A stretch of 64,000 nt of DNA, taken from positions 4,340,001-4,404,000 of the forward strand of contig NZ_CP108677.1 of NCBI RefSeq assembly GCF_035994945.1. Reading direction: 5' to 3'. Positions 1 to 9,181 of this stretch are shown here, in pieces (positions within the stretch are counted from its first letter, which is position 1; every line of letters begins with the position of its first letter). This DNA comes from Streptomyces sp. NBC_01216. Its GTDB lineage: Bacteria > Actinomycetota > Actinomycetes > Streptomycetales > Streptomycetaceae. A program made the position numbers and the translations under genes. A model generated the notes under the pieces. The model did not search any database. It was not told where the DNA came from and saw only the letters and a program-made list of their open reading frames with translations.

Positions 1-2043
1 GTCGATGTAGACGGTCGAGTCGCCGTCGCCGGGCTCCGTCGCCGGTACCGCCCGTAGTTCGCTCTCGTCGGCCACGACGAGCCGTGAGCCGTCCCCGCTG
101 ACCGCGAACCAGTCGAGGTGCTGGACGAGTTCGGTCTTGCGGGCCTTGGTGATGCCGAAGTGCTCCAGGGTGGGGCGTCCGGAGGTGTCGGAGGGGTTGG
201 CGAAGGTCTCGCCGAGCGCCCCCGAGATGGGCCAGCGCAGCCAGACCAGGCCGCCGCCGCTCACCGGCTGGAGCGCCGAGTACTTGGAGGCCGTCACCGG
301 GAAGGGCGTCACCCGGCTCTCCAGCCCTTCGGCCTCCACGGTCACCGTGCCGTCGCCCGCCTCACCGGTGTCCTCGACCGGGTCGAGGCCGCCCGCCACG
401 GGGCGGCCGTCCGGCAGCAGCGCGAAGGGGGAGGGGGTGGCCGAGGACAGCGGGACGAGATAGGGACGGCAGCCCAGCGGGAAGGACAGGTCGCCGGTGT
501 GCACGTCGTACACCGGGTCGAAGCCCCGCCAGGAGAGGAAGGCGAGATAGCGGCCGTCGCGGGTGAAGACCGGGTTCTCGTCCTCGAAGCGGCCGTTGGT
601 GACGTCGACGATCGTGGGGGCACCGGGGCCCGCGATCCTGGCCATCTTGATCTGCCGCAGGGAGCGGCCGATGCCTGGATGGGACCAGGTCAGCCAGGCG
701 CCGTCGGGCGAGAAGGCGAGGTCGCGCACCGGTCCGTTGAGCGAGCGGATCAGCTCGGTGACCTCGGCTCGCCCGGACTCCTCGGGCGGGGAGGCGTCCC
801 CGGGGTCCTCGGCGGTGTCGACGAGCAGCAGCCGGCCGTCGTCGGAGGCGATGGCGAGGCGTTCGCCGTCGGGGTCGGCGACCAGTTCCTCGACCCGGCC
901 GAGTTCCCCGGCGGCGAGCCGACGCGGGGGCCGGGCGCCGCTGGCCCGCGGGAGGTAGGCGAGCTCCACGGCGTCGTCGCCCTCGGCGTCGGTGACGTAG
1001 GCGATCCGGCCGCTGCTGCCCAGCATCTCGGGCAGCCGGACCCGGACGCCCGGGGTGTCGGTGATCGTGCGGGCGGGCCCGTCGCGATGAGTCAGCCAGT
1101 AGAGACTGCCCCGGACCGAGACGGCGCCGGCGCGCCCGGTCTCGTCGACGGAGAGCGCGTCCACGTGGTGGGAGGCGGGGACGTGATAGCGGCGGCGCCC
1201 GGCGCGCGGGCCGCCGAGCCGGACGTCGAGCCTGCGGGGCGTGGCGTCCGGGGAGGTCAGGTCCTCCACGATCCACAGGTCGCCGGCGCACTGGTACACG
1301 ACCCGGCGTCCGTCGCTGGAGGCGTGCCGGGCGTAGAAGGCGTCGTGGTCGGTGTGGCGGCGCAGGTCGGTGCCGTCGGGGAGGCAGGAGTAGAGGTTGC
1401 CGACGCCCTCGTGGTCCGAGAGGAACGCGATCCGGCCGGCGACGAACATCGGCGCCGCCAGGTGGCCGCCGATGTCCGGGAGCAGTCGCCTGCCGTGCAT
1501 CCACAGCCGTCCCGTCGCGCCGCCCCGGTACCGCTTCCAGGCCGCCGGTTCGTGCGGCGGTTTGCCGGTGAGCAGCAGGGTGCGCCGTTCGCCCTCGATG
1601 TCGGCGACCGCGATGTCGGAGACCGGACCCCAGGGCATCCGGCCGCCGGGGGAGCCGTCGGTGGGGACGGTGTACGCCCAGGAGTAGTACGAGAAGGGCT
1701 GTCCGTGCGAGGAGACGGCGAGGATGTCGCCGTCGGGTGACCAGCCGCAGACCCGGGTGTCGGTCGAGCCCCAGAAGCCGAGCCGGCGCGAGGGTCCGCC
1801 GGCGACCGGGGCGAGGTGGATCTCCGGGTCGAGACTGCGCCAGCTCGTGTAGGCGATCTGGCGCCCGTCGCCCGAGAAGCGCGGGTGGCCGACCCGGGTC
1901 CGGTCGACGGTGATCCGCCAGGCCCGGCCGGACGGTTCCCCCTCGGGGGCGAGGGGCGCGACCCAGAGATCGTCCTCGGCCGCGAAGCACAGCAGGTCGT
2001 CGTGGAGGTGCGGGAAGCGGAGATACGCGAGGTCGTCACTCAC
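1..2043 (-). CDS. S41-family (tricorn-like) peptidase, N-terminal part only
   Basis: This is the first 681 codons of a protein whose C-terminus lies beyond the left edge. The sequence starts VSDDLAYLRFPHLHDDLLCF and continues as repeated beta-propeller blades of TolB/tricorn type: 'SWRSLDPEI', 'WGSTDTRVCGWSPDGDILAV', 'FLSDHEGVGNLYS', 'SPDGAWLTWSHPG', 'FTRDGRYLAFLSWRGFDP'. In tricorn-like S41 proteases two propellers feed peptides to a PDZ plus serine-protease core; that core would be off-window, so catalytic residues cannot be checked. The GTG start is chosen because the family usually begins with this SDDLAYLRFPHLH-like segment; GGAAAG lies about 11 bases upstream. It has no signal peptide, so it is probably cytoplasmic. 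It is divergent from the TetR gene and shares a control region with two palindromic operators. Confidence 0.85.
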   Translation of the reverse strand, partial: MSDDLAYLRFPHLHDDLLCFAAEDDLWVAPLAPEGEPSGRAWRITVDRTRVGHPRFSGDGRQIAYTSWRSLDPEIHLAPVAGGPSRRLGFWGSTDTRVCGWSPDGDILAVSSHGQPFSYYSWAYTVPTDGSPGGRMPWGPVSDIAVADIEGERRTLLLTGKPPHEPAAWKRYRGGATGRLWMHGRRLLPDIGGHLAAPMFVAGRIAFLSDHEGVGNLYSCLPDGTDLRRHTDHDAFYARHASSDGRRVVYQCAGDLWIVEDLTSPDATPRRLDVRLGGPRAGRRRYHVPASHHVDALSVDETGRAGAVSVRGSLYWLTHRDGPARTITDTPGVRVRLPEMLGSSGRIAYVTDAEGDDAVELAYLPRASGARPPRRLAAGELGRVEELVADPDGERLAIASDDGRLLLVDTAEDPGDASPPEESGRAEVTELIRSLNGPVRDLAFSPDGAWLTWSHPGIGRSLRQIKMARIAGPGAPTIVDVTNGRFEDENPVFTRDGRYLAFLSWRGFDPVYDVHTGDLSFPLGCRPYLVPLSSATPSPFALLPDGRPVAGGLDPVEDTGEAGDGTVTVEAEGLESRVTPFPVTASKYSALQPVSGGGLVWLRWPISGALGETFANPSDTSGRPTLEHFGITKARKTELVQHLDWFAVSGDGSRLVVADESELRAVPATEPGDGDSTVYID

Positions 2044-2144
2044 TCCCCAATGCTTTCCGCGGGGAGGGGGCGCGGCAACTCGGGAACGTGACTCTTTCGG
2101 GCGGAGTTCCGCCTTCCGTGGCCGGGCCGGTGTGGGACACGACA

Positions 2145-2163
2145 CGTACGAAACGGTTTCGTT
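2145..2163. promoter_or_regulatory. TetR-type operator, copy 1
   Basis: Contains the near-perfect palindrome CGAAAC-G-GTTTCG at 2149-2161. The flanking bases CGTACGAAACGGTTTCGTT are repeated exactly at 2191-2209, 46 bp downstream. It lies between the divergent S41 peptidase and TetR genes, close to where the peptidase promoter should be. Binding by the adjacent TetR protein is inferred from position and symmetry. Confidence 0.7.
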
Positions 2164-2190
2164 TCGCAGTGGGGTCGGGTAGCGTCATGC

Positions 2191-2209
2191 CGTACGAAAC
2201 GGTTTCGTT
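2191..2209. promoter_or_regulatory. TetR-type operator, copy 2
   Basis: Second exact copy of CGTACGAAACGGTTTCGTT, with the palindromic core at 2195-2207. It ends directly before the ribosome binding site GGAAGGAGGG of the TetR gene. It overlaps the expected transcription start or 5' leader, which suits autorepression. A TAGCGT hexamer at 2180-2185 could be the -10 box. Confidence 0.7.
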
Positions 2210-2224
2210 CGGAAGGAGGGTCCC

Positions 2225-2797
2225 ATGGCCCGCAGCAGGCTCACCCCGGAGCGGGAGGCCGAGCTGTACGAAGCCGTGCTCGACCTTCTGCGCGAGGTCG
2301 GATACGACGCCCTCACCATGGACGCCGTCGCCGCCCGCACCCGCTCCAGCAAGGCCACCCTCTACCGCCAGTGGGGGAGCAAGGCCGAACTCGTCGCCAG
2401 GGCCCTGCGCCACAACAAGCCCGTCAGCCTCGCCGACATCGACACCGGCACCCTGCGCGGCGACTTCCACGCGATGCTGGAGCGGACCGACGACTGCCAG
2501 ATGGAGAAGGACTCCGCGCTGATGCGGGGTCTGGCCCATGCCGTCCACAACAACCCCGAACTGCTCCAGGCACTGCGCGAGCTGCTCGTCGAACCCGAGA
2601 TGACCGGACTCGACGAGGTGCTGAGGCGAGCGGTGGACCGGGGCGAGGTCAGTGCCGGGAACCCGGCTCTCAAGCTCGTGCCCCACCTCCTGATCGGGGC
2701 GTTCATCGCCCGCCCGCTGATCGAGGATCAGCCGGTGGACCACGCCTTCCTCACCGGCTACGTCGACGCCGTCGTGCTCCCCGCACTCGGCGTCTGA
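2225..2797 (+). CDS. TetR/AcrR-family repressor
   Basis: 190-aa protein with an N-terminal TetR helix-turn-helix at about residues 10-55: 'YEAVLDLLREVGYDALTMDA', then 'VAARTRSSKATLYRQWGSK'. The C-terminal half resembles the TetR_C ligand-binding domain. ATG follows GGAAGGAGGG at ideal spacing. It sits between two copies of the same palindrome and the MMPL transporter gene, 162 bp downstream and co-directional. The usual logic is ligand-relieved repression of the exporter and itself; it may also control the divergent S41 peptidase. The ligand cannot be predicted from sequence. Confidence 0.92.
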   Translation: MARSRLTPEREAELYEAVLDLLREVGYDALTMDAVAARTRSSKATLYRQWGSKAELVARALRHNKPVSLADIDTGTLRGDFHAMLERTDDCQMEKDSALMRGLAHAVHNNPELLQALRELLVEPEMTGLDEVLRRAVDRGEVSAGNPALKLVPHLLIGAFIARPLIEDQPVDHAFLTGYVDAVVLPALGV

Positions 2798-2959
2798 CCC
2801 GGAGGCCCCGGCCTCCGACCCGGCCCCGTCACGACGCCGAGGTGCCCCCTCACCCGGCGTCCGGCGCCCCTTCGACCGCAGTACCTGACGTCGCACCGCT
2901 CACGCCGTCGGGCCGGCTCCCCATGCCCTTGTCCCCCTCACCAATGGGAGTACGCCCCC

Positions 2960-5131
2960 GTGGCCACGTTCCTCTACAAGCTGGGTCGCTCCGCCTTCCG
3001 GCGCCGACGGCTCGTCGCCCTGCTCTGGGTCGCGCTGCTCGCGCTCGCCGGGGTCGGCGCCGCGTCCGCGCCCGCCGCGACCTCCGGCTCCTTCTCGATC
3101 CCCGGCACCGAGGCCCAGCGCGCCTTCGACCTCCTGGAAGAGCGTTTCCCCGGCGGCAGCGCCGACGGCGCCACCGCCCGGGTCGTCTTCAAGGCCCCCG
3201 AAGGGCAGAAGATGACCGACCCGGCCCCCAAGGCCGAGGTCCAGGAGACCGTAGCCGCGCTGAAGTCCGGTTCGGACCAGGTCGCCTCGGTCAACGACCC
3301 CTACGAGGCCAAGGCCGTCTCCGAGGACGGCTCCACCGCCTACGTCTCCGTCAGCTACAAGGTCTCCGCCATGGAGCTGACCGACGAGACCCGCGAGGCG
3401 CTGAAGGAGACGGCGCACGACGCCCAGGGCAAGGGCATGACCGTCGAGATCGGCGGTGACGCGCTCCAGGCCATGCCCGAGACGGGTGCCGGCGAGATCG
3501 TCGGCGTCGTCATCGCCGGCATCGTCCTCGTCATCACCTTCGGCTCGCTGGTCGCCGCCGGACTTCCGCTGCTGACCGCGATCATCGGCGTCGGCATCGG
3601 CGTCTCCACGATCACCGCGCTCGCCAGTGTGCTGGACCTCGGCTCCACGACGTCCACCCTCGCGATGATGATCGGCCTCGCCGTCGGCATCGACTACGCC
3701 CTCTTCATCGTCTCCCGCTACCGCGCGGAGCTCGCCGAGGGCCGCGAGCCCGAGGAGGCTGCCGGCCGGGCGACCGGAACCGCGGGCTCCGCCGTGGTCT
3801 TCGCGGGCCTCACCGTCGTCATCGCACTCGTCGGTCTCGCCGTCGTCAACATCCCGATGCTGACGAAGATGGGCTTCGCCGCCGCCGGCACGGTCCTGAT
3901 CGCCGTGCTGATCGCGCTCACCCTGATCCCCGCCCTCCTGGGCTTCGCCGGTTCCCTGGTCGTGGGCCGCAAGCAGCGCAAGGGAACCCGGAAGGACGAC
4001 GGCACGCCCAACATGGGCACCCGCTGGGCCCGGTTCGTCATCCGCCGCCCCGTCATGGTGCTGCTGGCCGGTGTGATCGGCCTGGGCGCGATCGCGGTGC
4101 CGGTCTCCTCGCTGGAGATGGGCCTGCCCGACGAGGGCTCCCAGCCGACCTCCACCACCCAGCGCCGCGCCTACGACCTGCTGTCGGACGGCTTCGGTCC
4201 GGGCTTCAACGGGCCGCTGCTGGTGGTCGTCGACGGCGACGAGGGCGCCGCCGAGTCCACCGCCGACACGATCGAGGGCCTGGAGGGAGTCGTGGCGGTC
4301 ACCCCGCCGACCCCCAACAAGGCCGGCGACACCGCGACGATCACCGTGATCCCGAAGGACCGGCCGTCCTCGGTCGCGACCGAGGAGCTGGTTCACGACA
4401 TCCGGGACGCCACCGGCGACGACGTCCTGGTGACCGGCGCCACCGCGATGAACATCGACTTCTCGCAGAAGATGAACGACGCGCTGGTGCCCTATCTCGC
4501 GCTGGTCGTCGGGCTCGCGTTCCTGCTCCTGATGGTGGTCTTCCGCTCGCTGCTGGTCCCCCTGAAGGCGGCTCTCGGCTTCCTGCTGTCGGTCGTCGCC
4601 GCCCTCGGCGCGGTGGTCGCGGTCTTCCAGTGGGGCTGGCTCGGCGACCTCTTCGGGGTCGAGCAGACCGGCCCGATCATGTCGATGATGCCGATCTTCA
4701 TGGTGGGCGTGGTCTTCGGCCTGGCCATGGACTACGAGGTCTTCCTGGTCACCCGGATGCGCGAGGCGTACGTCCACGGGGAGCGGCCCGGCGAGGCGAT
4801 CGTGACCGGCTTCCGGCACGGCGCCCGGGTCGTCACCGCCGCCGCGGTGATCATGATGGCCGTCTTCGCCGGCTTCATCGGCTCCAGCGAGCAGATGGTG
4901 AAGATGATCGGCTTCGGGCTGGCCGTCGCCGTCCTCTTCGACGCCTTCGTCGTCCGGATGGCGATCGTGCCCGCGGTGCTCGCCCTGCTCGCGCACAAGG
5001 CGTGGTGGCTGCCGAAGTGGCTGGACCGGCTGCTGCCGAACGTGGACGTCGAGGGCGAGGGCCTGGCCCGGCCCGCCGGGTCCCCGGGCGACCCCGGCGC
5101 GGACACGGACCGCAGGCTCGTGAAGGTCTGA
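2960..5131 (+). CDS. MMPL/RND-family membrane exporter
   Basis: 723-aa protein with two homologous halves. Each half has one N-terminal membrane helix, a soluble domain (about residues 45-170 and 395-505), and a cluster of five helices (about 175-335 and 510-690). The conserved GxxxDY motif appears as 'GLAVGIDYALFIVSRYR' and 'GLAMDYEVFLVTRMREAY', matching the proton-relay region of actinobacterial MmpL proteins. The start is GTG (VATFLYKLGRSAFRRRRL) after a weak GGAG. MMPL proteins export lipids, polyketides or drugs using the proton gradient. Location downstream of a TetR gene suggests inducible export of that regulator's ligand. A small hairpin (2801-2816) lies between tetR and this gene. 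Confidence 0.93.
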   Translation: MATFLYKLGRSAFRRRRLVALLWVALLALAGVGAASAPAATSGSFSIPGTEAQRAFDLLEERFPGGSADGATARVVFKAPEGQKMTDPAPKAEVQETVAALKSGSDQVASVNDPYEAKAVSEDGSTAYVSVSYKVSAMELTDETREALKETAHDAQGKGMTVEIGGDALQAMPETGAGEIVGVVIAGIVLVITFGSLVAAGLPLLTAIIGVGIGVSTITALASVLDLGSTTSTLAMMIGLAVGIDYALFIVSRYRAELAEGREPEEAAGRATGTAGSAVVFAGLTVVIALVGLAVVNIPMLTKMGFAAAGTVLIAVLIALTLIPALLGFAGSLVVGRKQRKGTRKDDGTPNMGTRWARFVIRRPVMVLLAGVIGLGAIAVPVSSLEMGLPDEGSQPTSTTQRRAYDLLSDGFGPGFNGPLLVVVDGDEGAAESTADTIEGLEGVVAVTPPTPNKAGDTATITVIPKDRPSSVATEELVHDIRDATGDDVLVTGATAMNIDFSQKMNDALVPYLALVVGLAFLLLMVVFRSLLVPLKAALGFLLSVVAALGAVVAVFQWGWLGDLFGVEQTGPIMSMMPIFMVGVVFGLAMDYEVFLVTRMREAYVHGERPGEAIVTGFRHGARVVTAAAVIMMAVFAGFIGSSEQMVKMIGFGLAVAVLFDAFVVRMAIVPAVLALLAHKAWWLPKWLDRLLPNVDVEGEGLARPAGSPGDPGADTDRRLVKV

Positions 5132-5160
5132 CCCCCGGTACGTCTGAGACCCCCCGTACT

Positions 5161-5190
5161 CCGGGGCCGCGAAGAGCGGTCGCGCCCCGG
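5161..5190. terminator. Hairpin between convergent MMPL and ssgE-like genes
   Basis: Inverted repeat CCGGGGC...GCCCCGG, extended by GCG/CGC with a one-base bulge, lies 30 bp after the MMPL stop in the convergent interval. There is no T-run, as is usual for Streptomyces terminators. Confidence 0.6.
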
Positions 5191-5238
5191 ATCGCGCCGG
5201 AACCCGTGGGGACGGGGAACCGACGCCGCCCTACGCCG

Positions 5239-5598
5239 TCATCGTGTCGAGCTCGACGCGGTGACGGCGTAGGTGTGTCTGAGGAAGCGCAGCAGGGCGG
5301 TGGTGTCGAACTGCACGACGGCGACGCCGTCCGCCGTGTGGAACTCCACGACCGTCTGCACCCGGCCGCACGGCCAGATGCCGATGTCGCCGCGACGGGC
5401 GGGGGCGCGCACCCCGGACTCGAGCAGCGTGCGCGGGAAGGACCATTCGACGTTTCCGGGGAAGGCGAAGCGCACGGCGTCGGGAGCGGCGTCGGGGTCG
5501 TAGCGCAGGGCGACCGGCACGGGCCGGGAGAGCGGGGCGTCGGTGATGATCCGGCCTTTGGCGTGATCCTCGACGCCGTGGTCGTCGACAGGGTGCAT
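5239..5598 (-). CDS. ssgE: SsgA-like sporulation/cell-division protein (SsgE-like)
   Basis: 119-aa SsgA-like protein (SALP). Diagnostic segments are 'VPVALRYDPDAAPDAVRFAF', 'WSFPRTLLESGV', 'GDIGIWPC' and 'FDTTALLRFLRHTYAV'. SALPs occur only in sporulating actinomycetes and direct septum placement, spore-wall synthesis and spore separation. I chose ATG 5598 because GAGGAG lies about 8 bases upstream; the longer ATG at 5613 overlaps that ribosome binding site. The symbol rests on gene order: next to a CbiMQO-type operon and near the PBP/PMT/rsmI/rsmA genes, as I recall for S. coelicolor ssgE. The family assignment is firm, the exact paralog less so. AT-rich DNA upstream (5615-5650) probably holds its promoter. 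Confidence 0.85.
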   Translation of the reverse strand: MHPVDDHGVEDHAKGRIITDAPLSRPVPVALRYDPDAAPDAVRFAFPGNVEWSFPRTLLESGVRAPARRGDIGIWPCGRVQTVVEFHTADGVAVVQFDTTALLRFLRHTYAVTASSSTR

Positions 5599-5688
5599 CG
5601 GTCGACTCCTCACGCTTGACTCATTTATTACCTAATGTCCCATATTTCACGGCGTACGCGCGCTGCGACTTCTGTATCAAGTGCGCTC

Positions 5689-5705
5689 TTGCAAGCTCTT
5701 TGCAG
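5689..5705. promoter_or_regulatory. Putative Nur (nickel Fur-family) box before the ECF operon
   Basis: TTGCAA-GCTCT-TTGCAG matches, with one mismatch, the Streptomyces Nur box as I know it (tTGCaa-N5-ttGCAA). It lies 21 bp upstream of the cbiM-like GTG start and just upstream of a TATCAT hexamer (5714-5719) that could be the -10 box. If so, the transcript would be nearly leaderless. Only 128 bp separate the divergent ssgE-like and cbiM-like starts, too little for a full cobalamin riboswitch. Confidence 0.6.
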
Positions 5706-5726
5706 GTACCGCCTATCATCAATGCC

Positions 5727-6800
5727 GTGCATGTACCTGATGGATTCATCAACGCTCCGGTCTCGGCCGCCGCCGGAGTCCTCGCCGCGGGCGCCGTCGC
5801 GGTCAGCCTGCGCGGTGCCCGCCGCGAGCTGGCCGGCGACGGCGCCGGAGGCCACGGCGACGACCGGACCGTCCCGCTCGCCGGTCTCGTCGCGGCCTTC
5901 GTCTTCGCCGTCCAGATGCTGAACTTCCCGGTCGCCGCCGGAACCAGCGGGCATCTGCTCGGCGGCGCGCTGGCGGCCATCCTCGTCGGTCCCTACACCG
6001 GCGTGCTCTGCATCGCCGTCGTGCTGCTGATCCAGGGCATCCTCTTCGCCGACGGCGGCCTCACCGCGCTCGGTGTGAACATCTCCGTCATGGGTGTCGT
6101 CACGGTCGTGGTCGCCTACGCGCTCTTCCGCGGCCTCGTCCTCGTCCTGCCGCGCACCCGCCGCTCGGTGACCGTGGCCTCCTTCGTGGCCGCGCTCGTC
6201 TCCGTGCCCGCCGCGGCCGTCGCCTTCACCCTCGTCTACGCGGTCGGCGGCACCACCGACGTGCCGCTGCCCAAGGTCCTGACCGCCATGGTCGGCGTCC
6301 ACGTGCTGATCGGCCTCGGCGAGGCCGTGATCACCATGCTGACCGTCGGCGCGGTCATCGCCGTCCGCCCCGACCTCGTCCACGGAGCCCGCGGTCTGCG
6401 TACGCCGCTCAAGCTGCGCATCGCCGGTGAACTGGTCGACGCCGCCCCGTCCCGGGAGACCGCCCCCGCCGGCGGCCCCTCGCCGCGGAAGCTGTGGGCC
6501 GGCGGCCTGGTCACCGCCCTCGTACTGGCCGGCTTCGTCTCCTTCTACGCCTCCGCGAGCCCGGACGGACTGGAGAAGGTCGCCGCCGACAAGGGCATCG
6601 ACCGGAAGGTCGAGGAGCACGCCGCAGCGGGCTCCCCGCTCGCCGACTACGGCGTCGAGGGCATCGAGACGACCCGGCTCTCCGGCGGCCTCGCGGGCAT
6701 GATCGGCGTGGGAGCGACCCTGGCGGTCGGCTCCGGCGCCTTCTGGCTCGTCAGGCGTCGCAGGGACACGGCCGAGGCGCCGCACGAGGCCCGGGTCTGA
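5727..6800 (+). CDS. ECF metal transporter S component, CbiM/NikM fused to NikN-like (PDGLE) domain
   Basis: 357-aa membrane protein. It begins (fMet)-H-V-P-D-G-F-I-N; in CbiM/NikM this free N-terminus and His2 help form the Co/Ni site, so GTG 5727 is the start although the frame stays open upstream. The CbiM core spans about residues 1-215 with several membrane helices. After a short linker a helix is followed by 'SPDGLEKVAADKGI' and a last helix, which is the PDGLE/NikN domain. Fused NikMN is typical of Ni or Co ECF importers. It is first in an operon with CbiQ and CbiO. The upstream Nur-like box favours nickel; sequence alone does not prove the metal. No ribosome binding site is visible, so the mRNA may be leaderless. 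Confidence 0.9.
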   Translation: MHVPDGFINAPVSAAAGVLAAGAVAVSLRGARRELAGDGAGGHGDDRTVPLAGLVAAFVFAVQMLNFPVAAGTSGHLLGGALAAILVGPYTGVLCIAVVLLIQGILFADGGLTALGVNISVMGVVTVVVAYALFRGLVLVLPRTRRSVTVASFVAALVSVPAAAVAFTLVYAVGGTTDVPLPKVLTAMVGVHVLIGLGEAVITMLTVGAVIAVRPDLVHGARGLRTPLKLRIAGELVDAAPSRETAPAGGPSPRKLWAGGLVTALVLAGFVSFYASASPDGLEKVAADKGIDRKVEEHAAAGSPLADYGVEGIETTRLSGGLAGMIGVGATLAVGSGAFWLVRRRRDTAEAPHEARV

Positions 6801-6801
6801 G

Positions 6802-7559
6802 GTGGGGGCGGGACACGCGCACACGCTCTACCGGCGGGGGGACTCGCCGGTCCACGCGCTGCCCGCGCACACCAAACTGGCCGCTGTCCTCGCCTTCGTG
6901 CTGGTCGTGGTCTCCACGCCGCGCGAGGCTGTCTGGGCCTTCGGCCTCTACGCCCTCCTGCTCGGCGCGGTGGCGGCACGGGCCCGCGTGCCGGTCGGCT
7001 TCCTGCTGCGGCGGCTCGTGATCGAGGTCCCCTTCGTGGCCTTCGCGTTCCTCATGCCCTTCGTGGTCCCCGGCGAGCAGACCGGGTTCCTCGGCCTCCA
7101 GCTCTCCGTCCCGGGCCTGTGGGGCGCCTGGAACGTCCTGGCCAAGGGCACCCTGGGCGTCGCCGCCTCGGTGCTCCTCGCCTCCACCACCGAACTGCGC
7201 GCCCTGCTGCTCGGACTCCAGCGGCTCGGCCTCCCGCCGCTGCTTGTCCAGATCGCCGCCTTCATGATCCGGTACGGCGACGTGATCGGCGACGAGATGC
7301 GCCGGATGTCGATCGCCCGCCGCTCCCGGGGCTTCGAAGCGAAGGGCCTCCGCCACTGGGGCGTCCTCGCCAAGTCCGCAGGCGCGCTCTTCATCCGCTC
7401 CTACGAGCGGGGCGAACGCGTCCACCTCGCCATGGTCAGCCGCGGGTACGCGGGGACCATGCCGGTCATCGACGAGGTGACCGCCTCCCGGGCCCAGTGG
7501 GCGGGAGCCGCCTCGCTCCCGCTCGCCGCCCTCGTGATCTGCCTCCTCGGATGGACGCT

Positions 7560-7563
<4 letters not shown>
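6802..7563 (+). CDS. cbiQ: ECF transporter transmembrane (T) component, CbiQ-like
   Basis: 253-aa membrane protein that couples the ATPase to the S component. It contains the two paired signature segments near the C-terminus: 'MRRMSIARRSRGFEAKG' and 'SYERGERVHLAMVSRGY', each with an A/S-R-G motif that contacts the ATPase groove. Hydrophobic helices lie at about residues 20-60, 70-100 and 110-130, with a last one at the C-terminus. The GTG start is one base after the upstream stop, and the stop overlaps the next start (ATGA), so the three genes form one translationally coupled operon. Confidence 0.92.
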
Positions 7564-8330
<767 letters not shown>

Positions 8331-8341
8331 CGCCGACTCCG

Positions 8342-8362
8342 CCGGGAACCCGCGGTTCCCGG
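8342..8362. terminator. Terminator after ECF operon
   Basis: Perfect inverted repeat CCGGGAACC-CGC-GGTTCCCGG starting 12 bp after the cbiO-like stop. Confidence 0.7.
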
Positions 8363-8623
8363 TCGCGGCAGCATGAGCCGGCATTCGCGCGACGGGCGTC
8401 CCTCACCCTTCCGGGACCTCGCCGAGCTTCCGGCACCCGCGCACGCCGTGTGCCGTCCTCACGATGCGCGCTGCTCCGTCCACGCCCGCGGCGGCGAGTA
8501 CATCGACCTGGCCTCCCGTGCGCGGCGTCCTCCTGCCCCCGACCCCTGGCAGACGTTCACGACGCGGGCCGTGAGCGGGGCTGCCTCCGGGCGCGGGGCC
8601 GTGCGCTCGGGCAGGATGAGGGG

Positions 8624-9022
8624 ATGCGACCTGTGCTCGTCTACGACGGTGACTGCGCGTTCTGCACGGCATCGGTGACCTACCTCAAGCGGCGACTGCG
8701 GCCGGCCTGCGTCGTGACGCCGTGGCAGTTCGCGGATCTGGCCACCCTCGGCGTCACCCAGCAGCGGGCCGAGCACGAACTGCTGTGGGTCTCGCGGGCC
8801 GGCACGGTGTACGGCGGCGCGCAGGCCGTCGCCAGGATCCTGTTGAGCGTCGGTGGGCTCTGGGCGTGGCTGGGCGGCCTGCTCACCCTGCCTCCTCTGC
8901 GGTGGATCGCCCATGGCGTGTACCGGATCGTCGCCACCAACCGCACCCGCCTGCCCGGCGGCTCGCCGGCCTGCGCGTTGCCGCCGGACCGCAGGCCCGG
9001 CGTCCGGCCCCCCGCGGCTTAG
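8624..9022 (+). CDS. DCC-family thiol-disulfide oxidoreductase-like protein
   Basis: 132-aa protein with the family hallmark near its N-terminus: 'VLVYDGDCAFCTASVTYLKR' (D-x-x-C pair Cys-Ala-Phe-Cys in a thioredoxin-like fold). The segment 'GTVYGGAQAVARILLSVGG', 'LTLPPLRWIAHGVYRIVATN' and 'R' continues the DCC pattern. ATG 8624 follows GATGAGGGG closely; the frame is open upstream but only this start puts the YDGDC motif at the N-terminus. Its function is unproven in the family. It converges on the HTTM gene; DCC, HTTM and DUF5819 proteins are often neighbours in actinobacteria, suggesting a joint redox-dependent membrane role (inference). The preceding 293 bp hold only the ECF terminator. 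Confidence 0.85.
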   Translation: MRPVLVYDGDCAFCTASVTYLKRRLRPACVVTPWQFADLATLGVTQQRAEHELLWVSRAGTVYGGAQAVARILLSVGGLWAWLGGLLTLPPLRWIAHGVYRIVATNRTRLPGGSPACALPPDRRPGVRPPAA

Positions 9023-9181
9023 TGCCGCGTCAGGCACGGTCGCTCGTCGAGGAGCGGCGTCCGGCGCGGTGGATCGCCAGGCGCCGCATCCACCTCCTCG
9101 TGGGCCCGCTCGGCTGACGCGCCGACGCCGTGGGACGCCGTGCCGGGCGTCGCGACGGGGCGAACGTCGCCTGACAGGTCC

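Noticed and set aside
118..1740. 540-codon plus-strand open frame
   Set aside because: Antisense of the tricorn-like peptidase, whose propeller motifs are clear on the minus strand.
2900..4996. 698-codon minus-strand open frame
   Set aside because: Antisense of the MMPL gene; the translation is His/Asp/Gln-rich noise.
5599..5726. Cobalamin riboswitch upstream of the CbiM-like gene
   Set aside because: Only 128 bp are available, no B12-box-like sequence was seen, and a Nur-like box occupies the promoter.
8373..8678. 101-codon open frame before the DCC gene
   Set aside because: It overlaps the DCC gene start in another frame and contains no motif; most likely a shadow.
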